In this document: positions 19,001-27,760 of the stretch, one piece after another
Position numbering within the stretch: the first letter of the stretch is position 1
Layout: every line of letters starts with the position of its first letter
Assembly (NCBI GenBank): GCA_964539395.1
Contig: CAZIIU010000005.1
Coordinates: forward strand, 34,798-98,797
Reading direction: 5' to 3'
Source: M55B112 sp964539395
GTDB lineage: Bacteria; Bacteroidota; Bacteroidia; Bacteroidales; GCA-2748055
Length of the DNA: 64,000 bases
Translations under genes and position numbers: made by a program
Notes under the pieces: model-generated
The model's database searches: none
What the model was told of the DNA's origin: nothing
What the model saw: only the letters and a program-made list of their open reading frames with translations

Positions 19001-19275
19001 ACAGGTAGTGTATCGTTAGCTGACCCGGATAATCCCGTTAAGTATTGTATATCATTCAATTGCAGAGAAATGTCAGGAAAATTCAAAAAGGGCCTCAAAT
19101 TCAATGTGCCAATTGTGACCTCTCCTGGTTGTTTGCTGTTCAGGTAGTCAAGGGCTTTATCGGTGATCTTTCCCCTGAACAGGTAGAATAACATGATGAT
19201 CAGGACCAGCAGAGCGATTATCCCGGCAATTATACGGATGAACCATCTGAACATATTTATCACCCTCTTTCTCAT
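16075..19275 (-). CDS. AsmA-like envelope protein
   Basis: The 1066-residue protein has one N-terminal membrane helix (about residues 9-32, WFIRIIAGIIALLVLIIMLF). A very long periplasmic region of repeated beta strands follows, with short motifs such as LNLRPFLNFPDISLQL and VGGVIQVPLMSISSTLG. This is the layout of AsmA/TamB-like proteins, now viewed as bridge-like lipid-transfer proteins between inner and outer membrane. The gene starts 70 bases upstream (in minus-strand order) of the SNF2 gene, but the functions do not suggest an operon. Two nearby ATGs could serve as the start; the longer one is given. Confidence 0.85.
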   Translation of the reverse strand: MRKRVINMFRWFIRIIAGIIALLVLIIMLFYLFRGKITDKALDYLNSKQPGEVTIGTLNLRPFLNFPDISLQLNDIQYLTGLSGSANDTLPVLRMNRLYVSLDLIQLIRGEYKVSKVRLSDGVINYIVESDSVSNLEKAMGVKFTGSEVADTTQSDSLLMYLDLGSLTVRNVEINYRDIPEKTSLSMIVHGIEAGFSYHPELITVKLMTHTEIRSAIYNEIVIDKPRDFSFSSSLRYDQVRQRLLLEESTLDMNYALFGLDGVVDFREQRMDMQFSARNSGIELLNFLLSGVLDMDVIEQIGEGQIRIAGTIAGSFADRIPEANVNFSASNMGFRIHTLQQSITEIGFEGSATTGALKDFSEAEIRINDFHVSFPEGSLEAGIGIKNLVAPEIYLEMNGETDLFIIEEIIDNNAIQNMTGRIRFSGDVIGKVDRSSGIFMENTGLFEINMDDVGFSLTDNKVENLKGTFYLEENRFGFRELNLSVDSNDIHLEGWIDQLLPYFMGYKGDLNAMLIAGAEKIYPEKIIGDTLFSEPIKDLFFRMNLETTGGEIEAAINEKTMPEIKLAIQDFRISLPGYSDISNVNMSFRLEKEKITIPKVDGMIGESDFNFSGQVENYAAYLKKDSSALLQIGFSLGADTMLAADLFTFNEQFEILPATFAEEQIIDLLLKVKVETTVGDLMTDNIIPNVAFLCETLQFKLKNYSQSFRNFEMDMDFRDSLLTVHKLSGFIGESNFSIRASVSHLFDTAGIITGSLDLESDLLDLDQLMSYALPGPAASDTLISAVADTVDQASAGLTGLNFPDLEMRLDLNEIRYADNIIRAVNGKINLKPYKIVYLDKFGLQSETGGSMVLDGQFNVSDPHQYMLGAKIDIDTVNVSDFNLQFSMGDSVYSLNDNFNGILSTDAIVELFINPDFSIDLDNSTAMFNVVLTNGRIKNFAPLHEIAKYTGNKDLDNVKFGELRNGRSFSLVGGVIQVPLMSISSTLGLILIEGEQGLGGDFLYLTRVPTRLIRGTAMNLLSGQQRKNPDEEDEIQQMEAQKFAVITVFSDGQTVEVKMGDKRDQFR

Positions 19276-19671
19276 ATTCCAAGTACCCGATTAACCAGTT
19301 AACGGCCGGTTTATGAATAAACTCATTAAAACAAATCTGCCTTAAAGTTAGCCATAAATGCAATGATATATGCACCACAAATCAACCAATCGTAAAGTTG
19401 AATGGCAAGAAAGTCGACCAAAACAAATTTCGGGGAAACTGTTGTTAAGTCTAACATCTAAGCTTGAATTTAATTTGTCTGTATTAACAATTATCGATTT
19501 CGTTCATAAATACTGTCTTGATGATTGGTAAAAAAATGAGTAATTTGTATTTCTATTGCAACTTTTGCATGAGAAACGGAGTATAAAGCAAAGAGAGGCA
19601 ACAGGTCACTTTTAGTTAGATCGATATTTGCATCATTAATTGTCAATTAGTTTAACAAAGAATTTATACCA
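19276..19671. other. 396-base divergent intergenic region
   Basis: This AT-rich region lies between the AsmA-like gene (minus) and the small lipoprotein gene (plus). One-mismatch -7-like boxes (AACTTTTG near 19559-19566, GATATTTG near 19622-19629) precede the lipoprotein gene. I see no RNA gene or repeat. Confidence 0.45.
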
Positions 19672-19905
19672 ATGAAGAAACAAATACTGCGCTCATGTGT
19701 AGGGCTGATTTTCCTTGCGGCAGTTGCATTGCCGGCTTGTGATTTTATTGAAACCTGTGGAGAATGTGAACTCCTGGAAGATGATGGAAATGAAGTAACC
19801 GTTATAATACCAGCAATGTTGTATTGTAATGATAGTTATGAGAAAAAGCTCAATTCAAAACCTACGGAAGTGCTTGGTGTAACAACCTACTGGTATTGTT
19901 ATTAA
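19672..19905 (+). CDS. Small Cys-rich lipoprotein
   Basis: The 77-residue product starts with a lipoprotein signal peptide and lipobox LPAC, giving Cys23 as the acylated residue. The mature part is acidic and contains a CGEC pair (Cys30, Cys33), Cys52 and Cys76, enough for one or two disulfides or a metal site, and ends in TYWYCY. I know of no assigned function for proteins of this type. It would be a lipid-anchored periplasmic or outer-membrane peptide. It is isolated, with long upstream sequence and a convergent gene downstream. Confidence 0.65.
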   Translation: MKKQILRSCVGLIFLAAVALPACDFIETCGECELLEDDGNEVTVIIPAMLYCNDSYEKKLNSKPTEVLGVTTYWYCY

Positions 19906-19982
19906 CTATTTACAATTCACATTGAATCAACTAGTGGAATTATAGATTCCCAGGGGATTATGTTCCAAGCCGTTCGTGATTG

Positions 19983-21848
19983 TTAATACCGTACACCTAT
20001 AACCACCACATCATCCACCTGTTCAACATCTGCCATGTACTCTTCGAAGACATCGTCGAGCTTTTTCCCCTGGTCGATCATATCCAGGCCCTGAATTTCC
20101 AGCAGAAGAGTCCGGAAGTTTTTGGATAAAAATTTCTTCTGTTTCGGCCCGCCAAACTGATCCACATAACCATCTGAGAAGGTATAGAAGGTATCTCCTT
20201 TTTTCAGATCAACGGTTACAAGGGTGAATTCATCCATAACCTCATGAATGGCCACTGGCATTTTATCGGCCCGGTACTGTGTTAACTCACCGTTTCGAAT
20301 GTGATAAAGCGGGTTGTTGGCCCCGGAAAAATAGAGCTTATCCGTATCAAAATCAATCACTGTCACCGTCATATCCATTCCATCTTTCACCTCGGTTCCT
20401 GCCTGGCCCTGTCCCAATGACTCGATGACCATGGTTCGAAGAGTATTTAACACTTCATGTGGGGCAAGGATGTTCCGGTTTCTAATAATCTCATTCAAAA
20501 GACTTACACCCAGCATGCTCATAAAAGCACCGGGTACACCATGCCCGGTACAATCGGCTGCTATGATCACCTGTTTATTATCCAACTTATCCACCCAGTA
20601 GAAATCGCCACTTACAATATCGCGGGGTTTGTAAAGTACAAAGTGGTCCAACTCGTCGGTAAACAGTTCCATTGAAGGGAGAATAGCACGTTGGATCTTT
20701 TGTGCATAGTGGATACTGTCGGTAATATGCTTTTTCTGGTAAGCGATCTGGTCGCGCTGTGCCGTGATCTTCATATTCCTCTCCTCCAGCAGTTCATTGG
20801 CCCTCTTCTTGTTTTTATAGTTCACAAAAATAAAGTATGCCAGTCCCAATAATAGTACCAGCGCCACTATGGCAGCAAGAATTACCAGTTTCTGTTTCTG
20901 GATCGCTTCTAACTGGATGGCAATCTTTTCTTCATTCTTTTTGATCTGCATGTCACGCTCGGCTATCAACTTCTCGCGCTGACCGATCTTTTCCATCTGC
21001 TCCATCAGCACCACTTTTTGATCTGCGACCTCCTGTTTCTGGCTGGCGATCGTTTTTTTCTGAATTCCGATCTCCTGCTTCTGCTGCTCAATGGCCCTGT
21101 TCTTTTCCGTCAGCTCCCTGTCCCTGTTCAGCAGGGTTTTTATCTTCTCCTCAAGCTCTTTCTCTTTTTTCAGTATCTCATCGCCCAGCGATCTGAGCCT
21201 GGCAAGTTGAGCCTGAATCATTGCCTCCTGTTCTGAGATAATAATTTTCTGTTGCCTGGTAACCTCCTTCTCCTCCTGAAGTTCTTCATCTGTCACTTCA
21301 AATAATTGCTCCCAATCTTCCCTGGTTTTAACGGCATGGGCAAGAAATAGTGCGTCCACCTTCAGGCCGTGCTCAACCATCATCTCCTCATTGGCCTCGA
21401 ACCTCGGTCTCCCATTGACTACCAGAAAGTTAATCATCGACTCCCTAAAAGGATATCCCTCGGTAATCAACAACGTATTCCAACCCTCAATCTGGTTTAG
21501 AACATTCCTGATCTTATACCCATCCTCGCTATTTACATAGATCACCTGTGTCTTCTTTATCATATCCGGTTTCCTTACCATATTTATCCGGATAGGCTTC
21601 CCCTGGATAAACTTTCGTGCTCCGGCCATTCGCTCGAGCGGCCAGAAAAAACTGTCATCATAATCGAGTATAGTAATGGTAAAGTTCTCCAGGCTGTCGA
21701 ATTCCTCTTCGTACTCTACATATTTAGCTATATCGAGAATCAGTGTGGCCCGTGTATTATCGTCAAGATCCTGATTGTCCTGGGCAATCAGGGAAGAAAA
21801 CGATAACATCATCGGAAGGGTCAGCAGTGAAAAAAGCCATTTTGTCAT
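19983..21848 (-). CDS. YfiR-like sensor, coiled coil and SpoIIE phosphatase
   Basis: The 621-residue protein combines an exported sensor with a cytoplasmic phosphatase. After a signal peptide (about 1-22), residues 25-180 resemble the periplasmic YfiR/DUF4154 domain. A long coiled coil rich in Glu, Lys and Gln follows (about 190-320). Next come one membrane helix (LVILAAIVALVLLLGLAYF, about 325-345), a second short coiled coil, and a SpoIIE PP2C domain (about 390-621) with SGDFYWV, AADCTGHGVPGAFMS and the final DDVVVIGVRY. This layout suggests that envelope signals control dephosphorylation of a cytoplasmic partner. No STAS or anti-sigma gene is adjacent. Confidence 0.87.
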   Translation of the reverse strand: MTKWLFSLLTLPMMLSFSSLIAQDNQDLDDNTRATLILDIAKYVEYEEEFDSLENFTITILDYDDSFFWPLERMAGARKFIQGKPIRINMVRKPDMIKKTQVIYVNSEDGYKIRNVLNQIEGWNTLLITEGYPFRESMINFLVVNGRPRFEANEEMMVEHGLKVDALFLAHAVKTREDWEQLFEVTDEELQEEKEVTRQQKIIISEQEAMIQAQLARLRSLGDEILKKEKELEEKIKTLLNRDRELTEKNRAIEQQKQEIGIQKKTIASQKQEVADQKVVLMEQMEKIGQREKLIAERDMQIKKNEEKIAIQLEAIQKQKLVILAAIVALVLLLGLAYFIFVNYKNKKRANELLEERNMKITAQRDQIAYQKKHITDSIHYAQKIQRAILPSMELFTDELDHFVLYKPRDIVSGDFYWVDKLDNKQVIIAADCTGHGVPGAFMSMLGVSLLNEIIRNRNILAPHEVLNTLRTMVIESLGQGQAGTEVKDGMDMTVTVIDFDTDKLYFSGANNPLYHIRNGELTQYRADKMPVAIHEVMDEFTLVTVDLKKGDTFYTFSDGYVDQFGGPKQKKFLSKNFRTLLLEIQGLDMIDQGKKLDDVFEEYMADVEQVDDVVVIGVRY

Positions 21849-22208
21849 TTGAAATAATAATTTAGTCTGGGATACCCTGAAATTTTTTCAAGTTAACAAT
21901 TTATGAATATTGCAGCGATATTCATTGAACTTTTTTAGTACTATTGTATCGATAAATAACCAGGAGAGCGGTGCGTAACTAATAACTATTTGTTTTAATT
22001 ACTGCCATAATTCTCCCGGTGATTACGGTTTAAACGCTTACGGAGAAGAAGTTACGTGATTTAGCTCCCTCAACAACCTGATTAACTGGCGGGAAGAAAA
22101 AAATAATTTGCTTTTCCGCATAATGGCAGTTAAATTGGACCATGATTATTACAGCCTCAAACCGTACGACAGCGGTTTTCCGGCATGGCTAATTTTTACC
22201 AGTCATAA
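21849..22208. other. 360-base divergent intergenic region
   Basis: This region lies between the YfiR-SpoIIE gene (minus) and the SLC13 gene (plus). It contains an 8-bp inverted pair, ACTGCCAT (22001-22008) and ATGGCAGT (22123-22130), and a second loose pair CGTAAC/GTTACG inside. A weak -7-like box (TAATTTTT) lies near 22191-22198. No gene is evident. Confidence 0.45.
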
Positions 22209-24035
22209 ATGACGCTATCCGCATATATTGCTATTGTAGTTGTAGTCCTGATGATCATTGCACTGCTGAAGGAAGTTATGCGACCGGGTCTGGTCCTTTT
22301 TACAGCGGTAGTGATTTTCATGGTAGCTGGCATAATCTCATCTGACGAAGCATTATCAGGGTTTTCAAACAAGGGAATGATTACCGTGGGAATTCTCTTC
22401 CTGGTGAGTGAAGGGTTCAAACAGACCGGTGCGCTATCAAAAATTGCGGCTGTGTTGTTGCCAAAGAAGAGGGCCCCCATTCCAAGGTTAATCCTACGCC
22501 TTACCATACCCATAGCAGGTATATCCGCTTTTCTGAATAATACACCCATGGTAATCATCTTTGCGCCGATGATTAAAAAATGGGCGGAAAAGCTGAGTTT
22601 GCCCAGTCAGAAATTCCTGATCCCTCTCTCATATGCCACCATTTTCGGAGGCACCTGTACACTTATCGGCACATCGACCAACCTGGTAGTACATGGTATG
22701 ATGCTCGATCGCGGACTGGACGGGATTGGCTTTTTTGAGCTCGCGAAAGTCGGAATTTTCATTTCTGTTTTTGGATTCCTTTATCTCAATGTATTTTCCA
22801 ACCGACTTCTTCCCGGTGAGGTTATTCCCAGGCACAGCTTCCCAAACGATATAAGGGAGTATTATTTTGATGTAATTCTCCAGAAAGGAAGCTCACTAAT
22901 TGGAAAAGAGATTGAAAAGCGAAGACTGCCCGGACTTTCAGAATTTATAGTTAAATCTGTTATCAGGGAAGGTAAACACATCAGGATTTCAAATACCCCT
23001 TTTGAGATTCAGGAGGAAGATGAGATGATCCTTGCCGGTAAATCAGAAGATATTGGTTTTCTGATGCAGCAGAGCGGCATCTCATTAAAATGTCTTGAAT
23101 CGGCCGACTCCGGATTTTTGAACCAGGACCTGAAGCTGGTTGAAGTAGTGATTGCTCCGCGTTTTCCAGGCATTCAAAAAACCATTGAAGAATTTGATTT
23201 CAGGGGACACTATAACGCTGTTGTAATGGCTGTTCACCGGAATGGTGAGCGTATAACAACCAACATGCAGAGTGTCGAACTGAAATCGGGGGATAACCTG
23301 ATGTTGCTTACAACCGATGATTTCACAAGGTATTGGGGTGAGTCACGTGCATTTTACATGTCCTCAGAGGTGGGCGACATGGATAGTTCAAAAGACCGGC
23401 GAAAAAGGTGGCTGGCTGTTATCATCACCTTATTAATGGTTGTTGGTGCTACGCTGGGCGGGCAGATAAAAGAGTTTCTCGACAGCCAGGGATCAGATTG
23501 GAACGTTGAGCTGGACATGTTCTTTTTTGCTGCTGTTGCCATGATTCTGATGGCCTCAATGAAGATTTTTGCGGCCAAGAAATATACAAAGCCAATCAAT
23601 TGGGATGTATTAATCACAGTTGCAAGTGCATTTGGGATCAGCCGTGCGCTTCAGAACTCAGGTATGGCCGATATTATCGCTCACTCTGTGATCAATTTCT
23701 CCAAGAACATGGGACCGATAGGTGTTCTTGCTGCCATCTTTATTATCACCAATATTTTCACTGAGATCATCACCAACAACGCAGCAGCCGCGCTTAGCTT
23801 TCCCATCGCCCTATCCGCTGCCACTCAACTTGGTGTTGACCCCAGACCCTTTTTTATTGCAATAGCCATCGCTGCCTCCTGCAGTTTCTCCACTCCCATT
23901 GGTTACCAGACAAACCTGATTGTGCAGAGCATCGGCAATTACAAATTCGGTGACTACTGGAAAATAGGCCTTCCCATGAATATACTTGCATTTATCATAA
24001 GTATGATTGTAATTCCGATTTTCTGGAGCTTCTGA
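22209..24035 (+). CDS. SLC13-family permease with two RCK-C domains
   Basis: This is a predicted inner-membrane anion/carboxylate or sulfate transporter of the DASS/SLC13 group. The 608-residue protein has N-terminal membrane helices (about 1-200). Two TrkA-C (RCK-C) regulatory domains follow in the cytoplasmic middle (about 205-290 and 295-380), containing the pattern GSSLIGKEIEKRRLPGLSEF. A second set of helices (390-608) ends the protein. The paired signature loops GTSTNLVVHG and TPIGYQTNLIV match the SNT-type ion/substrate motifs of the family. The substrate cannot be assigned. It is convergent with the gamma-glutamyltransferase gene, with only 5 bases between. Confidence 0.92.
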   Translation: MTLSAYIAIVVVVLMIIALLKEVMRPGLVLFTAVVIFMVAGIISSDEALSGFSNKGMITVGILFLVSEGFKQTGALSKIAAVLLPKKRAPIPRLILRLTIPIAGISAFLNNTPMVIIFAPMIKKWAEKLSLPSQKFLIPLSYATIFGGTCTLIGTSTNLVVHGMMLDRGLDGIGFFELAKVGIFISVFGFLYLNVFSNRLLPGEVIPRHSFPNDIREYYFDVILQKGSSLIGKEIEKRRLPGLSEFIVKSVIREGKHIRISNTPFEIQEEDEMILAGKSEDIGFLMQQSGISLKCLESADSGFLNQDLKLVEVVIAPRFPGIQKTIEEFDFRGHYNAVVMAVHRNGERITTNMQSVELKSGDNLMLLTTDDFTRYWGESRAFYMSSEVGDMDSSKDRRKRWLAVIITLLMVVGATLGGQIKEFLDSQGSDWNVELDMFFFAAVAMILMASMKIFAAKKYTKPINWDVLITVASAFGISRALQNSGMADIIAHSVINFSKNMGPIGVLAAIFIITNIFTEIITNNAAAALSFPIALSAATQLGVDPRPFFIAIAIAASCSFSTPIGYQTNLIVQSIGNYKFGDYWKIGLPMNILAFIISMIVIPIFWSF

Positions 24036-24040
24036 TTCCT

Positions 24041-25726
24041 TTACCATCCTGCTGCTTGACCATCTTTACGCGATTCCGAGGCACCGTACAATACACCCGT
24101 TTCAGGATCCCTCATTATTGCCTGGTATCCGCCAAATTTACCATGATAGTATTGAATCTTGTGACCCATCATAATAAGCTTCCTAATTTCTGAATAATGA
24201 ATCCCCGTTTCGAGGAAAAGGGTACCTCCGTCGACCATTTTGCCCCCGGTAGGTTGGGAGGAACCCGAATGCCTCATCCTGGGAGCATCGCCTGCCTCCT
24301 GGAGGTTCATGCCAAAATCTACCAGGTTTACCACTACCTGAACATGACCCTGCGGTTGCATTGGTCCGCCCATCAGTCCGAAACTGATCAGAGGCTCTCC
24401 ATCTTTCGTAATAAAGGCAGGTATGATCGTATGAAAGGGCCTCTTTCCGGGTTCATAAACATTATAGTGTCCCTCTTCAAGGGAAAAAAGTTCACCCCGG
24501 TTTTGAAGCATGAAACCCAGTCCGTGAGGACACATCCCTGAACCCATCCCACGGTAATTCGACTGAATCAAGGATACCATATTTACGGCTTCATCGGCTA
24601 CAGTCAGGTATATTGTGTTTCCCTGTTCAATATCCCCGGGATCGTATGTTTTGGCGGCAAGGCTGCTGTTGATAAGCTCCCTCCTCTTTTGCGCATATTC
24701 ATCGGACAACAGCAATGTATAATCAAGCTGGTTAAAATCCGGATCTGCATAATACCTGGCCCGGTCCTCATATGCAAGTTTTTTTGCTTCAGTAAAGTGA
24801 TGAATGTAACCGGCACTTCCAAAACCCATAGCCGATATATCATACCCTTCAAGTATATTCAACATTTGAAGTGCAGCTATTCCCTGTCCCCCCGGAGGAA
24901 GTTCCCATACGTCATATCCACGGTAATTAACCGATAAAGGTGTTACCCACTCCGAAGTATGCGAAGCAAGATCCTCATAAGAGAGAAATCCTCCCTGGGT
25001 TGCAATGAAATCACCGATCACCTTTGCAATATCTCCCTTGTAAAAAGCATCCCTTCCTTCTTCACCGATCGTCTCAAGTGTATTGGCCAGAGAAGGATTT
25101 TTAAAAATATCCCCCTTTTCCGGAGCTTTTCCCTCTGGCATAAACAGATCGGCAACATTGGGAAAACGCGACAGGTAGTTGGTGTTATCCTGCCAGAGAT
25201 AGGCAATAACTTCGGTAACAGGAAAGCCCTCCCGTGCATAATCTATGGCGGGTTGCAGTATCTCCTCCATAGGCATGCTCCCAAATTTACCGTGCAGCTC
25301 AAACCAACCATCCACACACCCGGGTACTGAGACAGGAAGTGGTCCGGTTGCAGGAATTCTCTCAAAACCATTTTTTATAAAATAGTCGAGTGTAAGTGAT
25401 GAGGGTGATCTTCCACTTGCATTTAGTCCGTAGAGCCTTCTTGCATCGGCATCCCAGACAATGGCAAACAGATCCCCTCCAATTCCATTTCCGGTAGGTT
25501 CCACAAGTCCAAGCACTGCATTAGCTGCAATTGCTGCATCAACAGCGTTGCCACCTGTTTTTAATATGTCGATGGCCACCTGAGTGGCAAGCGGCTGACT
25601 CGTAGCGGCCATTCCATGCCTGGCAATCACTTCAGACCTGGTAGTAAACAATTCTCCTGTGAGGCGGTCCTGACCGCAAACCAAAGAAGCTGCAGCAAGC
25701 AGAATTCCAATAATAATTAATCTCAT
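24041..25726 (-). CDS. ggt: Gamma-glutamyltransferase (YwrD-like)
   Basis: This enzyme hydrolyses or transfers the gamma-glutamyl group of glutathione-like compounds in the periplasm. The 561-residue precursor has a signal peptide (about 1-19). It carries the family start of the large subunit (GMAATSQPLATQVAIDILKTGG) and the autocleavage site before Thr in GNTIYLTVADEAVNMVSLIQ; that Thr would be the nucleophile of the small subunit. The following SNYRGMGSGM loop matches the YwrD branch rather than E. coli GGT. There is no partner gene. Confidence 0.93.
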   Translation of the reverse strand: MRLIIIGILLAAASLVCGQDRLTGELFTTRSEVIARHGMAATSQPLATQVAIDILKTGGNAVDAAIAANAVLGLVEPTGNGIGGDLFAIVWDADARRLYGLNASGRSPSSLTLDYFIKNGFERIPATGPLPVSVPGCVDGWFELHGKFGSMPMEEILQPAIDYAREGFPVTEVIAYLWQDNTNYLSRFPNVADLFMPEGKAPEKGDIFKNPSLANTLETIGEEGRDAFYKGDIAKVIGDFIATQGGFLSYEDLASHTSEWVTPLSVNYRGYDVWELPPGGQGIAALQMLNILEGYDISAMGFGSAGYIHHFTEAKKLAYEDRARYYADPDFNQLDYTLLLSDEYAQKRRELINSSLAAKTYDPGDIEQGNTIYLTVADEAVNMVSLIQSNYRGMGSGMCPHGLGFMLQNRGELFSLEEGHYNVYEPGKRPFHTIIPAFITKDGEPLISFGLMGGPMQPQGHVQVVVNLVDFGMNLQEAGDAPRMRHSGSSQPTGGKMVDGGTLFLETGIHYSEIRKLIMMGHKIQYYHGKFGGYQAIMRDPETGVLYGASESRKDGQAAGW

Positions 25727-25750
25727 GCGATTGATTGTCCGTTTTAAAAA

Positions 25751-25781
25751 AAAACCGCGAGCGGATGCCTCTCGCGGTTTT
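25751..25781 (-). terminator. Strong rho-independent terminator
   Basis: AAAACCGCGAG (25751-25761) and CTCGCGGTTTT (25771-25781) form a perfect 11-bp stem with a 9-base loop. A-runs on one side and T-runs on the other make it able to work in both directions. On the minus strand it lies 20 bases after the stop of the GH16-like gene and ahead of the ggt start, so it should end that upstream transcript. Confidence 0.85.
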
Positions 25782-25800
25782 ATCTTCTGGCATAAAAAGT

Positions 25801-26988
25801 TTACTCCCTCTCTTTCAGCTTATAAACCCTGATCCAGTCAATTTCCATAGCTGATGGGAGTCCCTGTTCCGATGCCCACTCCTTGAGCCCGGCACTAAAA
25901 ACCATGTACATCTCATCCTGGGGCACATCTGACGATTGTGTTTTGAATACCTTGTCATTGATCTTCCAGACCAGTTTTCCCGGACTCCAATCCAGGGAAA
26001 AGATATAAAAGGCGCTTGCGTATCTTGAGCCTCCGGTTTTTGTGACAGATCGGGAGGGTGCTTCTCCCTTTCTGGAGGACCAGAAATAATTGGCATATAG
26101 TTTTCCCTTTTCGTATTTAGCCACATCAATATGGGGTACCATGCCGTCAGAGACCATCCAAAATGACTGGGTTAGATCGGTAGGGGACATTTTAATCTTG
26201 GCCTTGAATATTCCGAATTTCTGCCTGAAACTGTTTCCGCTACTGATCAATGCTGATGTAAATTCAAATGTATCCTGAAGAAATCCATGTAGCGGATGCC
26301 ATTTCTTCCCTTCGATCTCTTCCCTCTTCGTAACCAGCCGCAACTTCTTATCATAAAACTCTACATTCTTCCCGTCAGTTGGAAAACTTTTATCATCAGA
26401 CATTGTATAGGGTTCATTCAGAATGGCATCTCCCCAGAAATAGCGGGTCATCCATCTTTTTTCATCAAGCTTGTTGCCCTGGAATGTCTCATTGAAGGTC
26501 TCTTCCCATTTCTCTATCTCCTTGAATGGATACTTTTTTTTCGTTTTAAAAAACCAGTTAACCTTATCTGACTTTTTAAGTTCCTGATATTCCTGCTCTT
26601 TCTGAAATTCATCTGTAGTTTCGTACCGCTCTTTGGGTTTCATAAGCAGGTAAGATTTTCTCCTTTGAAACTCATCGGAATCAATCTCTTTTTCAAGTGT
26701 TTTTAGCTCATTGGCCGGTTCTTCTCCCTTGTTCTTTTTTAAAAGCTGGTTATACTTTGATTCTTTTCTATACTCCTCGGAAGATTTATAATTCTCGCTG
26801 AGTATTTTCTTTTTTCTGATGGCAAAATCACTGGAGGTTACCTCTTTCTCAAGTTCGAGAAAATGCTTCAGCTCAGCCGATTTTTCATATTCCTGATAGG
26901 CTTTAAAATCAGCTCTGAGCTGATCATCTGCTGTCTCAACTTTTTCAGTACTGGGGATCATCCCAAACAAAAATGCTAAACTCGCCAT
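25801..26988 (-). CDS. GH16-fold protein with degenerate active site
   Basis: The 395-residue protein has two parts. Residues about 25-165 are highly charged helices with an internal duplication: 38-88 and 94-140 share the pattern LEKEVxSxxFxxRK, xEEYxKExKYxxL. Residues about 165-395 look like a GH16/laminarinase-type beta jellyroll, ending in the typical MEIDWIRVYK strand. The GH16 catalytic pattern E-I-D-x-x-E is replaced by His286-Ile-Asp288-Val-Ala-Lys291, so both catalytic Glu residues are missing. There is no clear signal peptide. It may be a carbohydrate-binding or structural protein rather than an enzyme. A strong terminator follows. Confidence 0.75.
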   Translation of the reverse strand: MASLAFLFGMIPSTEKVETADDQLRADFKAYQEYEKSAELKHFLELEKEVTSSDFAIRKKKILSENYKSSEEYRKESKYNQLLKKNKGEEPANELKTLEKEIDSDEFQRRKSYLLMKPKERYETTDEFQKEQEYQELKKSDKVNWFFKTKKKYPFKEIEKWEETFNETFQGNKLDEKRWMTRYFWGDAILNEPYTMSDDKSFPTDGKNVEFYDKKLRLVTKREEIEGKKWHPLHGFLQDTFEFTSALISSGNSFRQKFGIFKAKIKMSPTDLTQSFWMVSDGMVPHIDVAKYEKGKLYANYFWSSRKGEAPSRSVTKTGGSRYASAFYIFSLDWSPGKLVWKINDKVFKTQSSDVPQDEMYMVFSAGLKEWASEQGLPSAMEIDWIRVYKLKERE

Positions 26989-27130
26989 AATTAGTTACTG
27001 AATAAAAATTTGAACTGGGTCAATATATGGAATAAAGATAAGAAAAAAAGATTACAAAATGCAGCCTGATTATTTTGCCCAATCAGGCAACCGGCCAGCA
27101 TTCCCGGCAGATACATTCTATTCTGCAACA

Positions 27131-27760
27131 TCAGTTTTTTCTAAAAGGTCTGCTATAACCCCGACCGGAAAAATAATAAACAGCATAAATCTGGATTATC
27201 GGAGCAGATAGCGGAGCAATGAGAATTCCTTCACCTGCAGAGGTGTCTCCTGCTCTTAACCCGGCAAAGCTATATTTCCCTGAAAGTATGAAATCCCAAT
27301 GTGAAGCCATCCTCATTTCCATGACAGCTCCTATAGCCGGCCCAAATCCATAAACAGTTGAGTCGATTGGAGGATCAGGCAATCCTGCAATCATCAATTC
27401 ATTCCTGGAAATAATATGCGTATAATTCAATCCTGCTGTTGCAGCCAGCTTCAAGTCTTTATCACGAAAAAAAACGTACTGAAAATCCAGATCCCCATGG
27501 AACATATAGGTGGTCGTATGGTGGGTTACATGGTTAATGACCAAATAATTAAAAATAGTTGCCGAGGGAACCAGGTAAAAACTCCTGTTCTTATGAAGCG
27601 GTATCCAGGTTCGGATATTCAAGCCGGGATTCCCGGTGTCTCCCCCGTTAAATCTCTTTTTCGTTGCAAAAGTCAACCCGGCCCCAACCCGCTCAGGTTG
27701 TGCCCATACTGCTGATACACTAATCAGTGATAGAAGGCCAATGATCAGTAACTTTCTCAT
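27131..27760 (-). CDS. Small outer-membrane beta-barrel protein
   Basis: The 209-residue product has a signal peptide ending at VWAQ (about residue 21). It then shows alternating amphipathic strands separated by short turns, ending in an aromatic-rich strand (IIQIYAVYYFSGRGY). This is the pattern of an eight-strand outer-membrane barrel, but no function can be named. The ATG at 27760 is preferred over a TTG two codons earlier. A consensus -7 box (TACTTTTG, 27881-27888) lies about 120 bases upstream, divergent from atpD. Confidence 0.7.
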   Translation of the reverse strand: MRKLLIIGLLSLISVSAVWAQPERVGAGLTFATKKRFNGGDTGNPGLNIRTWIPLHKNRSFYLVPSATIFNYLVINHVTHHTTTYMFHGDLDFQYVFFRDKDLKLAATAGLNYTHIISRNELMIAGLPDPPIDSTVYGFGPAIGAVMEMRMASHWDFILSGKYSFAGLRAGDTSAGEGILIAPLSAPIIQIYAVYYFSGRGYSRPFRKN

